Shown: positions 10,785 through 17,175, numbered from the stretch's first letter. The stretch: 20,500 bases of DNA from a virus (IMGVR_UViG_3300023174_000753:1-20500); one strand, 5' to 3'. The notes: generated by a model not told the origin, from the sequence alone. Made by a program: numbers and translations.

Positions 10785-11159
10785 ATGAAAATTGTTCTGT
10801 TCTTGAAAGATGATAAACAAGAATGTGTATACATATCTGAAGAAGGTGGAGTGGCTTGTGCTCATTTTAATGGGGATATGATCATTTCAGAATATTACCA
10901 AGACAGATTGTCAAAAAAAGATTTGCAGAATAATGATCTTACCATATGGGAAATATTGGGTGAAGGTAAAATGTATGGCACTGAGTGGCCAGATAAAACC
11001 AGGATTGATCAGGAAGTATTGGAAGATTTAAGAGAATCATTGGTTAGTGAAGAAGAAACTGAAATTAAAGAATATCATTTGAATTGGCAAGATATGGAAA
11101 AGGATGAAGGAGATTATCCATTCCTGCAAACATTCCTGCAAACATTTTTAACATCTTGA
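10785..11159 (+). CDS. Acidic hypothetical protein, 124 aa
   Basis: The start at 10785 matches the promoter; an in-frame extension to 10677 has no ATG and crosses the terminator. The protein begins with strand-like MKIVLFLKDDKQECVYI, has a central DLTIWEILGEGKMYGTEWPD and an acidic second half (EVLEDLRESLVSEEETEIKE). The end repeats FLQTFLQTFL. The stop TGA is embedded in the next TTGACA. No family is recognised. Confidence 0.7.
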   Translation: MKIVLFLKDDKQECVYISEEGGVACAHFNGDMIISEYYQDRLSKKDLQNNDLTIWEILGEGKMYGTEWPDKTRIDQEVLEDLRESLVSEEETEIKEYHLNWQDMEKDEGDYPFLQTFLQTFLTS

Positions 11160-11184
11160 CATTCTTTCAAAAATAATCTATAAA
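11156..11184 (+). promoter_or_regulatory. Leaderless-type promoter TTGACA-N17-TATAAA
   Basis: The clearest member of this class: TTGACA (11156-11161), a 17-base spacer with CAAAAATAATC, TATAAA (11179-11184), and ATG at 11192, 36 bases after the first base. The upstream gene's TGA lies within the -35. Confidence 0.8.
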
Positions 11185-11191
11185 AAACAAT

Positions 11192-11599
11192 ATGACAAAC
11201 AAAGAACTGCTACAACTATTATCAGGTTTGAAAATCAAAAGAATCACTGTGCAATATAGCGGAAGCGGTGATAGTGGTCAGACTGATGATATTGATGTTG
11301 AACCCAGTGGTAGAGCAAATCTTTTGGATGAAAACTTTGATGATAAAGAGACTATTCGTGAAGCATTGGATAGGATTTGTTGGAGTGCTATTGAAGATGA
11401 ACAAAGTGGCTTTTACAACAATGAAGGTGGGTTTGGTGAATTGGTAATTGATGTAGATGAAAAAACCATTCAACTGAATCATACCAATTATATTCAAGAA
11501 ACTGATTATAGTGAACATACCATATATGATGCGAAAGATGATGAATCACCTGCACCTGAACCTGATAAGAAAAAGAAAGTTAAAAGGAATCCTGTTTAA
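11192..11599 (+). CDS. DUF6878-like protein, 135 aa
   Basis: The pattern ITVQYSGSGDSGQTDDIDV, a later AIEDEQSGFYNNEGGFGELV and DVDEKTIQLNHTNYI matches what I recall of DUF6878 proteins (ITVEYSGSGDSGQ ... GGWENNDGGFG ... H). Residues after 115 are an acidic then lysine-rich tail (PAPEPDKKKKVKRNPV). The biochemical role of the family is unknown. It is in one unit with the next gene, whose ATG shares the A of its stop codon. Confidence 0.8.
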   Translation: MTNKELLQLLSGLKIKRITVQYSGSGDSGQTDDIDVEPSGRANLLDENFDDKETIREALDRICWSAIEDEQSGFYNNEGGFGELVIDVDEKTIQLNHTNYIQETDYSEHTIYDAKDDESPAPEPDKKKKVKRNPV

Positions 11600-11970
11600 T
11601 GGCTAATCCTTACCATCACTCTGTCAGCTCATCCCGCAAATACGGAGGCAAGCCAGAGGACTATCAACATATCCATGACTGGTTTGATGAAAGCAAAATG
11701 ATGATGGCAGACTTTCGCCATCGTGCTTTGCGTCATCATGCCGAGGGCATCTTTATGTGTGAAAGAATCTTTGGTCATACCATCAAGAATAGCGATGGTC
11801 GGGTGATTCCTGTTCGTTGGATTGGCGAACAACATGTGAAGGAGGACTTGGGTCGTATTCCCAGCATACAAGACTGGTATAGCCAGATTCGTCCCCTACG
11901 CTGGATGGGTGAACCTCCTGTGAAGCTGGAGAAGGAACTGGAGAAGCAACAAGAAGCAACAACAGGATAA
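11599..11970 (+). CDS. DUF6915-like protein, 123 aa
   Basis: NPYHHSVSSSRKYGGKPEDY, IHDWFDESK, DFRHRALRHHAEGIF and IGEQHVKEDLGRIPSIQDW match the strongly conserved core of a phage and bacterial family I know as DUF6915. Many histidines and acids are conserved, so a metal-dependent activity is conceivable but not established. The C-terminal part (KLEKELEKQQEATTG) is a polar tail. Translation is coupled through TAATG. Confidence 0.85.
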   Translation: MANPYHHSVSSSRKYGGKPEDYQHIHDWFDESKMMMADFRHRALRHHAEGIFMCERIFGHTIKNSDGRVIPVRWIGEQHVKEDLGRIPSIQDWYSQIRPLRWMGEPPVKLEKELEKQQEATTG

Positions 11971-11984
11971 GTAACAGGATAAGA

Positions 11985-12086
11985 ATGAATCGTGAATTGA
12001 TTAAATTAAAATATAAAATCTTTTTGACACGATTGGAAATTGAGTTTGTTACCATTAAATTATTCCTAGCCAGCATGTTCTGCTGA
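11985..12086 (+). CDS. Small hydrophobic-basic peptide, 33 aa
   Basis: ATG is preceded by AGGA at a good distance. The frame encodes MNRELIKLKYKIFLTRLEIE and a hydrophobic end (FVTIKLFLASMFC), an amphipathic or membrane-seeking peptide. It ends three bases before tRNA-Gln and contains that tRNA's likely promoter. The function is unknown. Confidence 0.45.
   Translation: MNRELIKLKYKIFLTRLEIEFVTIKLFLASMFC
12024..12052 (+). promoter_or_regulatory. Likely promoter of tRNA-Gln
   Basis: TTGACA (12024-12029) and TGTTAC (12047-12052) are 17 bases apart and lie inside the 33-residue frame. Start of transcription would fall about 30 bases before the tRNA. Confidence 0.45.
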
Positions 12087-12089
12087 TAT

Positions 12090-12160
12090 TGCCGGATGGT
12101 GTAACGGTAGCACCGCAGATTTTGGCTCTGCGTGTCTAGGTTCGAATCCTAGTCCGGCAG
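12090..12160 (+). tRNA. tRNA-Gln (UUG)
   Basis: Acceptor TGCCGGA/TCCGGCA, D stem GTGT/GCAC, anticodon stem GCAGA/TCTGC with loop TTTTGGC (anticodon TTG), T arm CTAGG-TTCGAAT-CCTAG, and discriminator G as expected for Gln. No CCA is encoded. Confidence 0.93.
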
Positions 12161-12175
12161 TTGAAGATCAACTAT

Positions 12176-12265
12176 TTGCAGAAACTTAAAGTTGCATTTC
12201 TGCAACTCATTCATTCCAAAAGACTTGCAAAAACGACATTACTGAAAAATAAGTCTTTAAGTTTC
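12176..12265. repeat. Nested, mutually exclusive inverted repeats
   Basis: TTGCAGAAA (12176-12184) pairs with TTTCTGCAA (12197-12205). GAAACTTAAAG (12181-12191) pairs with CTTTAAGTTTC (12255-12265), competing for the same bases. AAAGACTT pairs with AAGTCTTT (12251-12258). The region lies between convergent transcription from tRNA-Gln and the leftward micro-gene, so it may be a bidirectional terminator or a switching RNA. Confidence 0.4.
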
Positions 12266-12368
12266 AATGACTTATATAATCTATCCAATATATTAAACTC
12301 ATGCCCATTAGCATTCCCAAGCATAATACACACCACCACTTCATGCATATTGATAGTTTGTTTTTCAT
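12264..12368 (-). CDS. Membrane micro-protein, 34 aa
   Basis: Encodes MKNKLSICMKWWCVLCLGML, continuing MGMSLIYWIDYISH. It has a short basic N terminus and one hydrophobic helix with three cysteines, so a single-pass inner-membrane peptide is expected. It has its own promoter with exact 36-base leaderless spacing, which makes a real gene more likely. The function is unknown; exclusion, lysis timing or signalling are possible. Confidence 0.55.
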   Translation of the reverse strand: MKNKLSICMKWWCVLCLGMLMGMSLIYWIDYISH

Positions 12369-12375
12369 GGTGTTA

Positions 12376-12404
12376 TTAATAAAGAATTTTTTAATAAATG
12401 TCAA
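12376..12404 (-). promoter_or_regulatory. Leaderless-type promoter TTGACA-N17-TATTAA
   Basis: On the complement, TTGACA begins at 12404 and TATTAA ends at 12376, with ATTTATTAAAAAATT in the spacer. The ATG at 12368 is 36 bases after the first base. No Shine-Dalgarno sequence is present. Confidence 0.7.
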
Positions 12405-12413
12405 CTCTATTTT

Positions 12414-12623
12414 TCAACCCCTACGATATTCAGGCAAAGTTCCCTCGTTTGCTCTCTTTAAGCATCGTGGACAAGTTATCTTTTCGTCATCATTCTTTGA
12501 CCATCCTACGGAAAGTGCTGGCCGCCTTCCGCATAATGCCATCCCTCCCCTAGTCGGGATCACGTGGGCAACAACGCCTCTGCCTAGGTGAGTTACTCTG
12601 TATAGTCTTTTGATCTTTTTCAT
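12414..12623 (-). CDS. Small zinc-ribbon-like phage protein, 69 aa
   Basis: Contains ALCGRRPALSVGWSK followed by ITCPRCLKR. This C-G-R ... W ... (I/V)TC-x-x-C arrangement with an upstream H (RVTHLGRGVVAHVI) is common in small phage proteins of unknown function and probably binds zinc. The start at 12623 lies one base after the upstream stop; a longer in-frame start overlaps the upstream gene and is rejected. It is the last gene of the 13665-12414 unit. Confidence 0.7.
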   Translation of the reverse strand: MKKIKRLYRVTHLGRGVVAHVIPTRGGMALCGRRPALSVGWSKNDDEKITCPRCLKRANEGTLPEYRRG

Positions 12624-12624
12624 T

Positions 12625-12852
12625 TTAACAACCTTGGCATCCAACAAAATCACAATCACACTTTCTCTTGGCTTCTTGTGTATCATTTATAATTGCTTCC
12701 ACTCTGTCCAATTTAAAACCGCATCCCAAAAGAAACTCTGCGAATCTTTCACAAATATCATCAAGCGTGATATGATTGGTTTCAAGAGTATTGGTTACCT
12801 CTTTTCCATTTTGATCTGTGAATTTGTATGTAAATGTAAATTTTGTATTCAT
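12625..12852 (-). CDS. Small protein with C-terminal Cys cluster, 75 aa
   Basis: The first 65 residues alternate strand and helix (MNTKFTFTYKFTDQNGKEVT; DDICERFAEFLLGCGFKLDR). The end is CDCDFVGCQGC, four closely spaced cysteines that could hold a metal. ATG follows the upstream TAG by five bases. No family is recognised. Confidence 0.65.
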   Translation of the reverse strand: MNTKFTFTYKFTDQNGKEVTNTLETNHITLDDICERFAEFLLGCGFKLDRVEAIINDTQEAKRKCDCDFVGCQGC

Positions 12853-12857
12853 GTAAA

Positions 12858-12998
12858 CTATTTAAGCTGTATTTTTGAATTGTCCATTTCACTGGTTTCA
12901 TATCTTTTCTCCAGTTTTTCTATTTTACCTAATAGTTCCATCAGATTCTCATTTGCAATCTGTTCCATCATAATCTTATGCCACTCGCCGTATGTCAT
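12858..12998 (-). CDS. Small coiled-coil protein, 46 aa
   Basis: Encodes MTYGEWHKIMMEQIANENLM followed by ELLGKIEKLEKRYE, a likely short coiled coil. ATGA overlap couples it to the upstream 186-residue gene. The function is unknown. Confidence 0.6.
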   Translation of the reverse strand: MTYGEWHKIMMEQIANENLMELLGKIEKLEKRYETSEMDNSKIQLK

Positions 12999-13555
12999 GC
13001 TGTTACCATCTTTTTATGGCTATGCATGTTGTCCACGATTGCTTTTGCTTCAAGCAATGCATTCTCATAGCTGTATCCCCTACCATAGCTGTATCCCCAG
13101 CTTCTATCCATATCCTCGTCATCTTTTTTTATAACATATCCATAAACATTTCCGCTAATATAATCGTCATACGCTTTCACTTCATTGCGAAACGTATCCT
13201 TTACCTTTTCAATCAAATTTTTAGTTACCTTTTTCACACCATACCAACTGCGGATTTTATTATAATCAGCATATATGCATCCCACCATGCCACTATCCCA
13301 ACGACAACTAAAGCCAGTGGTATTCATGGTGATACCGCTATGATCGTAAAGGTAAAGAGGAAGAACAACAACATCTTTAATCTTTCCTGCCAACATGTTT
13401 AACACTTCATCTTTGTTTGCATTAACATCATCTCCTAAATTGTACCTGCGGTGCTTGCAAAGCATTCGACCAAGATTGGCATTTTCCATTCTTGGATTGA
13501 TGGGGTTATCGTCTTGCTCAATCAGTATTTCGTAACCTTTATAATCAGTTTTCAT
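12995..13555 (-). CDS. Hypothetical protein, 186 aa
   Basis: GGGGAGG eight bases before the ATG is a strong ribosome site and lies in the upstream coding sequence. The protein begins MKTDYKGYEILIEQDDNPIN, has MLCKHRRYNLGDDVN, and a central LYLYDHSGITMNTTGFSCRWDSGMVGCIY resembling a beta-rich core. A helical part follows (VKKVTKNLIEKVKDTFRNEV), then DDYISGNVYGYVI. The DHSGITMNT...WDSG...GCIYADY pattern recalls conserved uncharacterised phage proteins. The last 30 residues contain YSYGRGYSYENALLEAKAIV. No function is assigned. Confidence 0.75.
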   Translation of the reverse strand: MKTDYKGYEILIEQDDNPINPRMENANLGRMLCKHRRYNLGDDVNANKDEVLNMLAGKIKDVVVLPLYLYDHSGITMNTTGFSCRWDSGMVGCIYADYNKIRSWYGVKKVTKNLIEKVKDTFRNEVKAYDDYISGNVYGYVIKKDDEDMDRSWGYSYGRGYSYENALLEAKAIVDNMHSHKKMVTA

Positions 13556-13665
13556 TTTTCATCCTCCCCATATTCTTTTGCCATAAGTTCCAAATCTTCA
13601 CCATGAATAGTGGTGAAAAGCGGGTTATCCAACTTGTCCATGAGCAGATCCAATTTATTTTTCAT
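13552..13665 (-). CDS. Small acidic micro-protein, 37 aa
   Basis: Encodes MKNKLDLLMDKLDNPLFTTI and a second acidic helix (EDLELMAKEYGEDEK). Its TGA overlaps the ATG of the 186-residue gene, and its own last codons supply that gene's Shine-Dalgarno site. It has a promoter with leaderless spacing, so it may act as the translated leader of the unit. Confidence 0.55.
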   Translation of the reverse strand: MKNKLDLLMDKLDNPLFTTIHGEDLELMAKEYGEDEK

Positions 13666-13672
13666 AAAATAG

Positions 13673-13701
13673 GTATTACCCAATTATTTGTTAAATGTAA
13701 A
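13673..13701 (-). promoter_or_regulatory. Leaderless-type promoter TTTACA-N17-TAATAC
   Basis: On the complement, TTTACA starts at 13701, the spacer holds ATTT-AAC-AAATAATT, and TAATAC occupies 13678-13673. The ATG at 13665 is 36 bases after the first base. It is closely similar to the promoter at 15365-15393. Confidence 0.75.
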
Positions 13702-13709
13702 GCTTTATT

Positions 13710-14243
13710 TTAGCAACGACTGATAACGCCCTTCTCACTCTTTTTCTCATTGAGGGCCACACATTCTTGTAAATTTTGGGCAAGCGTGGCTGGACAACAA
13801 TCTTTAAACAACTCAAAGTCAAAATCAGCCACCATATTCACATAGAATTTTCTGCCATCCATGTCACTTTTGTAACACCAATCTTTTTTGCCAGAATCGG
13901 GGTATTCTCCAAATCCACGATAAACCTTCAGACTGCGATGATCAAAGTCAAAGATATAGCTCCATTCACAAAACAAGCCATCTTTATAGAATTTTTCACC
14001 ATCCTGCAATACTGGTCGATCAAATGCCCAATCCATGTCAAACACGCTTTTGTGACCTTCATATGCACTTTCATCCTGCACAAATTCTATTCTGCTAAAG
14101 AAACTCTTTAAAGTTTCCACATCATGAAGCAAACACTTTTCAAACACTTCCACGCCCAGACATGTAGGATAGCTGTCATGATGGTTATACCATCCCATTA
14201 TGTTTTTGTTCTTTTTGTATCCAACAAATCCACGTGTGCTCAT
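13710..14243 (-). CDS. Conserved hypothetical protein (STRGFVGYKKN family), 177 aa
   Basis: The N-terminal pattern MSTRGFVGYKKNKNIMGWYN, followed by HHDSYPTCLG, matches a conserved family of phage and bacterial proteins of unknown function (M.TRG.YGF.K.G..K..YNHFDSYP.GLG). The middle is rich in aromatic and acidic residues (FCEWSYIFDFDHRSLKVYRG), and the end has FELFKDCCPATLAQNLQECV. Unlike most genes here it has a strong AGGAG seven bases before the ATG, within a run of AT-rich sequence, and it starts 35 bases after the upstream gene. Confidence 0.8.
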   Translation of the reverse strand: MSTRGFVGYKKNKNIMGWYNHHDSYPTCLGVEVFEKCLLHDVETLKSFFSRIEFVQDESAYEGHKSVFDMDWAFDRPVLQDGEKFYKDGLFCEWSYIFDFDHRSLKVYRGFGEYPDSGKKDWCYKSDMDGRKFYVNMVADFDFELFKDCCPATLAQNLQECVALNEKKSEKGVISRC

Positions 14244-14277
14244 ATTTTATCTCCTTTATATATTATATTATGTTATG

Positions 14278-14766
14278 TTATGGTATTCTGAAACTTTGAC
14301 CAGTAAAAGGATCGAAAATAACTTGTCCACTCACCAGCCGATTGCTTCCCCGATCAAAATTAAAATTGCTGTATGGACTTTTCACAAATCCGTTACCTTG
14401 CACAATGCCAGAAGGAACGCTGTTGGGATCATAGTTGGAATATACCTGCCCTCCGCTAGATGTAGGATAGTTGGCATATTGTTGAACAGGTTGTTGAACA
14501 TATCTTGGTTGATATGCCATTTGTTGCTGTTGCTGTTGCTGATTAACCCTCATTGTTCCTGCCGCATTCATTGCACAAGCACCCAACAAACTTCCTACCA
14601 TTTTAGCGTCGCTTCCTTTGCTGATCATAGGAGCAATCAAAGCTCCCAGCAAACCGCCAATAGCAGTTTCGGTCGGCACTCCTGTTCCGCTACCAAAGCT
14701 GAATAGTTGAGCATTACAATTTTCAATATATCCTGCTAATAGCAATGTTAAGATTAATTTTTTCAT
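14278..14766 (-). CDS. Secreted or membrane protein with glycine-zipper segment and poly-Gln, 162 aa
   Basis: MKKLILTLLLAGYIENCNA is a signal peptide with cleavage expected after the final Ala. Residues of about 35-72 are a glycine/alanine-rich hydrophobic segment (GGLLGALIAPMISKG; MVGSLLGACAMNAAG) similar to glycine-zipper membrane regions. A run of seven glutamines and a Tyr/Pro/Gln-rich stretch follow. The C-terminal part ends FDPFTGQSFRIP. The envelope location resembles that of the lipoprotein at 828, but the sequences are not related beyond the zipper. The promoter and ATG have leaderless spacing. Confidence 0.75.
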   Translation of the reverse strand: MKKLILTLLLAGYIENCNAQLFSFGSGTGVPTETAIGGLLGALIAPMISKGSDAKMVGSLLGACAMNAAGTMRVNQQQQQQQMAYQPRYVQQPVQQYANYPTSSGGQVYSNYDPNSVPSGIVQGNGFVKSPYSNFNFDRGSNRLVSGQVIFDPFTGQSFRIP

Positions 14767-14773
14767 GATTTAT

Positions 14774-14802
14774 TTAATAAACAATTATTTGTTAAATGTC
14801 AA
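14774..14802 (-). promoter_or_regulatory. Leaderless-type promoter TTGACA-N17-TATTAA
   Basis: On the complement, TTGACA starts at 14802 and overlaps the TGA stop of the upstream gene. The spacer holds ATTT-AAC-AAATAATT, and TATTAA follows at the right distance. The ATG at 14766 is 36 bases after the first base. Confidence 0.75.
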
Positions 14803-14957
14803 ACCTTAATATCGCATCTTTCCAGGGTATTCATTTTGCCATCCAATCGTATAACGATTTTGGCAACTGCAAATCGGTGATTGTCGGTCAGATAAACTGC
14901 TCCGCCATTTGTTTCGTGACGATACAATATTATGTTTTTCTTTTTTTGTTTTTTCAT
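14799..14957 (-). CDS. Small basic hypothetical protein, 52 aa
   Basis: The gene starts five bases after the upstream stop. The protein has a lysine-rich start (MKKQKKKN) and a strand-rich body (IILYRHETNGGAVYLTDNHR; AVAKIVIRLDGK). Its stop lies in the -35 of the next promoter. No family is recognised. Confidence 0.6.
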   Translation of the reverse strand: MKKQKKKNIILYRHETNGGAVYLTDNHRFAVAKIVIRLDGKMNTLERCDIKV

Positions 14958-14962
14958 AAAAT

Positions 14963-15358
14963 TTAAAAAGTTGTTACCTTAAACTCCAAAGTGTTTTCCA
15001 ATTCATTTTCACTTGGTTTATACCAAATGATATCTTTTTCAATATGGTGTGGAAAAAGGGTGTCAGGAACGCTGGTTGTGTTGCCCATCTTGTCGCTACA
15101 CACCAGCAACGCTTTTCCTGCAAATGGTTGGCTGAAAAGTTTATATTTAAAATATCTTTGTTCTTCGCTATTCTTCAACAAACCTTCATCATCCAATATC
15201 ATGTCTAATGCATTCATGCCCACACCCAGTCGTGTAATGGTGATAAGATCACAACCCAGTGTGCTGTATAATTGTTCCAGATCAGTTCCAATTTTCACTT
15301 CACTCACTTTTTCAAGGAATGGATCAATCAATATGGCCCGCACGTTTTTATTTTTCAT
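14963..15358 (-). CDS. DUF3846-like protein, 131 aa
   Basis: VRAILIDPFLEKVSEVKIG, then LEQLYSTLGCDLITITRLG, LDMILDDEGLLKN and QPFAGKALLVCSD follow the order of the DUF3846 domain that I recall from phages and conjugative elements (IDP....V.E......L..IY..L.C..I......D..DDEGL ... G.AL.....). The last 40 residues (LFPHHIEKDIIWYKPSENEL) are less typical. The family's role is not known. Promoter spacing is leaderless. Confidence 0.78.
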   Translation of the reverse strand: MKNKNVRAILIDPFLEKVSEVKIGTDLEQLYSTLGCDLITITRLGVGMNALDMILDDEGLLKNSEEQRYFKYKLFSQPFAGKALLVCSDKMGNTTSVPDTLFPHHIEKDIIWYKPSENELENTLEFKVTTF

Positions 15359-15364
15359 AAAATA

Positions 15365-15393
15365 GGATTACCCAATTATTTCTTAAATGTAAA
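15365..15393 (-). promoter_or_regulatory. Leaderless-type promoter TTTACA-N17-TAATCC
   Basis: On the complement, TTTACA starts at 15393 and TAATCC occupies 15370-15365, with ATTT-AAG-AAATAATT in the spacer. The ATG at 15358 is 35 bases after the first base. It closely resembles the copy at 13673-13701, through the shared TATTTTATGAAAAATAAA downstream. Confidence 0.75.
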
Positions 15394-15403
15394 GCTAAAT
15401 GTT

Positions 15404-15553
15404 TTATTTGTTTACCACAAAGCTTGTGTGTTCTTTTCCATCTTTAATGAAAGTTACCAAATCCCGTCCACTAAAGTCTTCTTCAATATTCACAAATTCC
15501 ACCTGACTTAAAGGAATCCATTCCTTATTATAACAAATATAGCTTTGTTTCAT
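15404..15553 (-). CDS. Small hypothetical protein, 49 aa
   Basis: ATGA overlap joins it to the upstream 210-residue gene. The sequence MKQSYICYNKEWIPLSQVEF, then DFSGRDLVTFIKDGKEHTSF, suggests a small beta-rich fold. No family is recognised. Confidence 0.6.
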   Translation of the reverse strand: MKQSYICYNKEWIPLSQVEFVNIEEDFSGRDLVTFIKDGKEHTSFVVNK

Positions 15554-16182
15554 TTGTTTTGACCTGCTTTAACCTGCATCATTTGTTCCTCCATCTCCTC
15601 TTGTTCCTCTTCATCATCAGTTATGCCCAGTTCAATTTTAAGATCACTTGGCAACATTTTAACATCATCATAATATTCATCGTCAACTCTGCCATCATTA
15701 AAGAAGTGTTGCACTCCCATAAAAGCATATCCTTCATCCAGATAAGCTAGTCGAATGGTTTCGCCTGACTTCATTGCTAGCGTTCGTAACGCATTTTCAG
15801 GAACGCTCCAAGCAGTTTGAAAGAATAAACATTCACAATCATCTTTTTTATAAAATCGGTTGTTGTAGCTGTTCCACTTGGTTCCCCAGTTTTGTATGCT
15901 CCAGTCATACCATCCGTCCACACCTGTTTCATTCAAACATTTTATTTTGTTTTCTTTTTGCAACAATTGCCAAGCATCATCTTGTTTGGGTGTTCTTTTT
16001 TTCATTATCTGCTTGCAATCGCCAAACTTTAAACCTTCCAGAATGCAATCAGGCATTGGCACAATCTTGTTAAAATCCAAAAAAGATCCTTCAGCTTTGT
16101 TTTTGGAAAGATAGGGCTTCAGAATGCTTTTGATTTTGTTTCTGCCCACGATGCTTAACAAGTTGTCGGTATGATTAGGCAT
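15550..16182 (-). CDS. YubB/DUF1281-like ferredoxin-fold protein, 210 aa
   Basis: The start MPNHTDNLLSIVG, FNKIVPMPDCI, GVDGWYDWSIQNWGTKWNSY, LFFQTAWSVPENALRTLA and LAYLDEGYAFMG follow the signature order of the DUF1281/YubB ferredoxin-like family found on plasmids and phages (MPN......I.G ... F..I.P.P ... W...NWGTKW ... F.TAW..P). The last 25 residues are very acidic (DDEEEQEEMEEQM). The family's function is not established. GGAGG in the upstream gene's end precedes the ATG, which overlaps that gene's stop (TAATG). Confidence 0.85.
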   Translation of the reverse strand: MPNHTDNLLSIVGRNKIKSILKPYLSKNKAEGSFLDFNKIVPMPDCILEGLKFGDCKQIMKKRTPKQDDAWQLLQKENKIKCLNETGVDGWYDWSIQNWGTKWNSYNNRFYKKDDCECLFFQTAWSVPENALRTLAMKSGETIRLAYLDEGYAFMGVQHFFNDGRVDDEYYDDVKMLPSDLKIELGITDDEEEQEEMEEQMMQVKAGQNK

Positions 16183-16445
16183 TATAGTCCTCCTTGTTCA
16201 TATCCAGCATTCTTTGATAGTTCTTTGCAAAGAATTAGATATTTTGTAAAATTCTTTTCACACTCACCTTTCCATAGATTAAACATCATATGATTAGCGT
16301 CACTACTGCTGATGCCACAACCTTCGCTCCAATTTTCAAGAAGACGATTGACTGCTCCCCGCCTGCAAATTTGTTGCACAGCAAGGTCTTGATTGTTCAT
16401 CCAATCCATCCACCTTTTCCATTCAGTGTTAAAGCTGTATTTCAT
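16182..16445 (-). CDS. Small hypothetical protein, 87 aa
   Basis: The protein is helical and Trp/Met-rich (FNTEWKRWMDWMNNQDLAV; NHMMFNLWKGECEKNFTKYL) with four cysteines. Its last codons supply the GGAGG site of the next gene, and its stop overlaps the next ATG. It opens a three-gene unit with the YubB-like and 49-residue genes. No family is recognised. Confidence 0.7.
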   Translation of the reverse strand: MKYSFNTEWKRWMDWMNNQDLAVQQICRRGAVNRLLENWSEGCGISSSDANHMMFNLWKGECEKNFTKYLILCKELSKNAGYEQGGL

Positions 16446-16452
16446 AAAAGAA

Positions 16453-16481
16453 TGTTTAACTTATTTTTAATAAAATGTAAA
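16453..16481 (-). promoter_or_regulatory. Leaderless-type promoter TTTACA-N17-TAAACA
   Basis: On the complement, TTTACA starts at 16481 and is followed by TTTTATTAAAAATAAG and TAAACA. The ATG at 16445 is 36 bases after the first base. Its spacer is nearly identical to that of the promoter at 17047-17075. Confidence 0.65.
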
Positions 16482-16493
16482 GACTTTTTTATA

Positions 16494-16958
16494 TTATAGT
16501 TCACCTGCCATCATCTTATATTCCTGCTCCTGCACCCAAAGATCATGGCAAAGCAGTTTCAACGCTTCGGGATTGGGATTCAAAAGATCCAGATTGTAAT
16601 TGGCAAAAGCTGGCTTGGAAGATACCTTGACCGCTTCGGGCGAAATTGCCTCCAATTTCTTTTGGATGGCGGGCCCGTAAAACCGCATCAGCTGGCGGGC
16701 ATACTTGGGCATCAGTCGAAAGACCACCGTCATTTGTTTGGCTGAAAGAGTTCCTCTCTGAGCAAGCTGGTTGGCAAAGCTGGTGAGAATGATCGAATCG
16801 GTGGCACAAAATCCCATCGCATTGTCGTGCGTAACATTGGCACTGACCTGTTCATCAGCGGTTTGGTTTTTGAAGATGGCAAGCAACGCCCTTTGTGCCC
16901 AGCGAATGTCATTGGAAAGTTTCAGTTTCAACGCTTCGAGAGTTTCCGCTTTGGTCAT
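16494..16958 (-). CDS. Phage protein with LTSFANQLAQRG-LS-KQ module, 154 aa
   Basis: Residues of about 42-95 (NAMGFCATDSIILTSFANQL, then GTLSAKQMTVVFRLMPKYARQLMRF) match a short helical module I recall in several phage proteins (GF...D...LTS...Q....G.LS.KQ......L.KY..QL). Its exact role is unknown, although it occurs near DNA-recombination and helicase genes. The N-terminal 40 residues are helical and carry ALLAIFKNQTADEQ. The gene follows, after one base, an 18-codon leader peptide that is duplicated at 18227. AAAGGA five bases upstream is the likely ribosome site. Confidence 0.7.
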   Translation of the reverse strand: MTKAETLEALKLKLSNDIRWAQRALLAIFKNQTADEQVSANVTHDNAMGFCATDSIILTSFANQLAQRGTLSAKQMTVVFRLMPKYARQLMRFYGPAIQKKLEAISPEAVKVSSKPAFANYNLDLLNPNPEALKLLCHDLWVQEQEYKMMAGEL

Positions 16959-16959
16959 G

Positions 16960-17016
16960 TTATCCTTTCGATCTCCCTTTCACATTCACCTTTGGTTCAG
17001 CTATCGCCTCTGCCAT
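16960..17016 (-). CDS. Leader peptide, copy 1, 18 aa
   Basis: The peptide MAEAIAEPKVNVKGRSKG stops one base before the ATG of the 154-residue gene. The copy at 18227 differs by one residue (Glu to Lys) and one silent change. Conservation of frame and stop position argues for real translation, with termination-reinitiation at the main gene. Confidence 0.5.
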   Translation of the reverse strand: MAEAIAEPKVNVKGRSKG

Positions 17017-17042
17017 TCGGTTCTTGTTCTTGTTTGATCTTT
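16960..17042 (-). repeat. Duplicated 5' leader module, copy 1 (83 bp)
   Basis: Identical to 18227-18309 at 81 of 83 positions. Its upstream edge coincides with the expected transcription start of the promoter at 17047-17075, and its downstream edge with the start codon of the gene. Confidence 0.9.
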
Positions 17043-17046
17043 CACG

Positions 17047-17075
17047 AGACTATCTTATTTTTAATAAAATGTCGA
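17047..17075 (-). promoter_or_regulatory. Promoter TCGACA-N17-TAGTCT
   Basis: On the complement, TCGACA starts at 17075 and TAGTCT ends at 17047. The start of transcription would be near 17040, giving an mRNA that carries the leader module. The upstream sequence AAAAA-AATAATC-TCGACA is repeated at 17159-17180. Confidence 0.5.
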
Positions 17076-17127
17076 GATTATTTTTTAAAAACTTTTTATA
17101 TAAAATAAAAAAAAGTCCCTTCCTCAT
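17050..17127 (-). CDS. Possible basic peptide, 25 aa
   Basis: A 26-codon frame beginning MRKGLFFILYKKFLKNN lies 37 bases after a second TCGACA (first base 17164), which matches the leaderless spacing. It is basic and amphipathic but runs through the promoter of the next unit, so support is weak. Confidence 0.25.
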   Translation of the reverse strand: MRKGLFFILYKKFLKNNLDILLKIR

Positions 17128-17175
17128 CGTCCGTCATTCTTTCATAAATTCAATAGTTTGTCGAGATTATTTTTC

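Noticed and set aside
12610-13402. Plus-strand frames across the leftward operon
   Set aside because: They run opposite four coupled leftward genes with clear start/stop overlaps and a ribosome site, and are rich in Ile, Phe, Ser and His as expected for complements.
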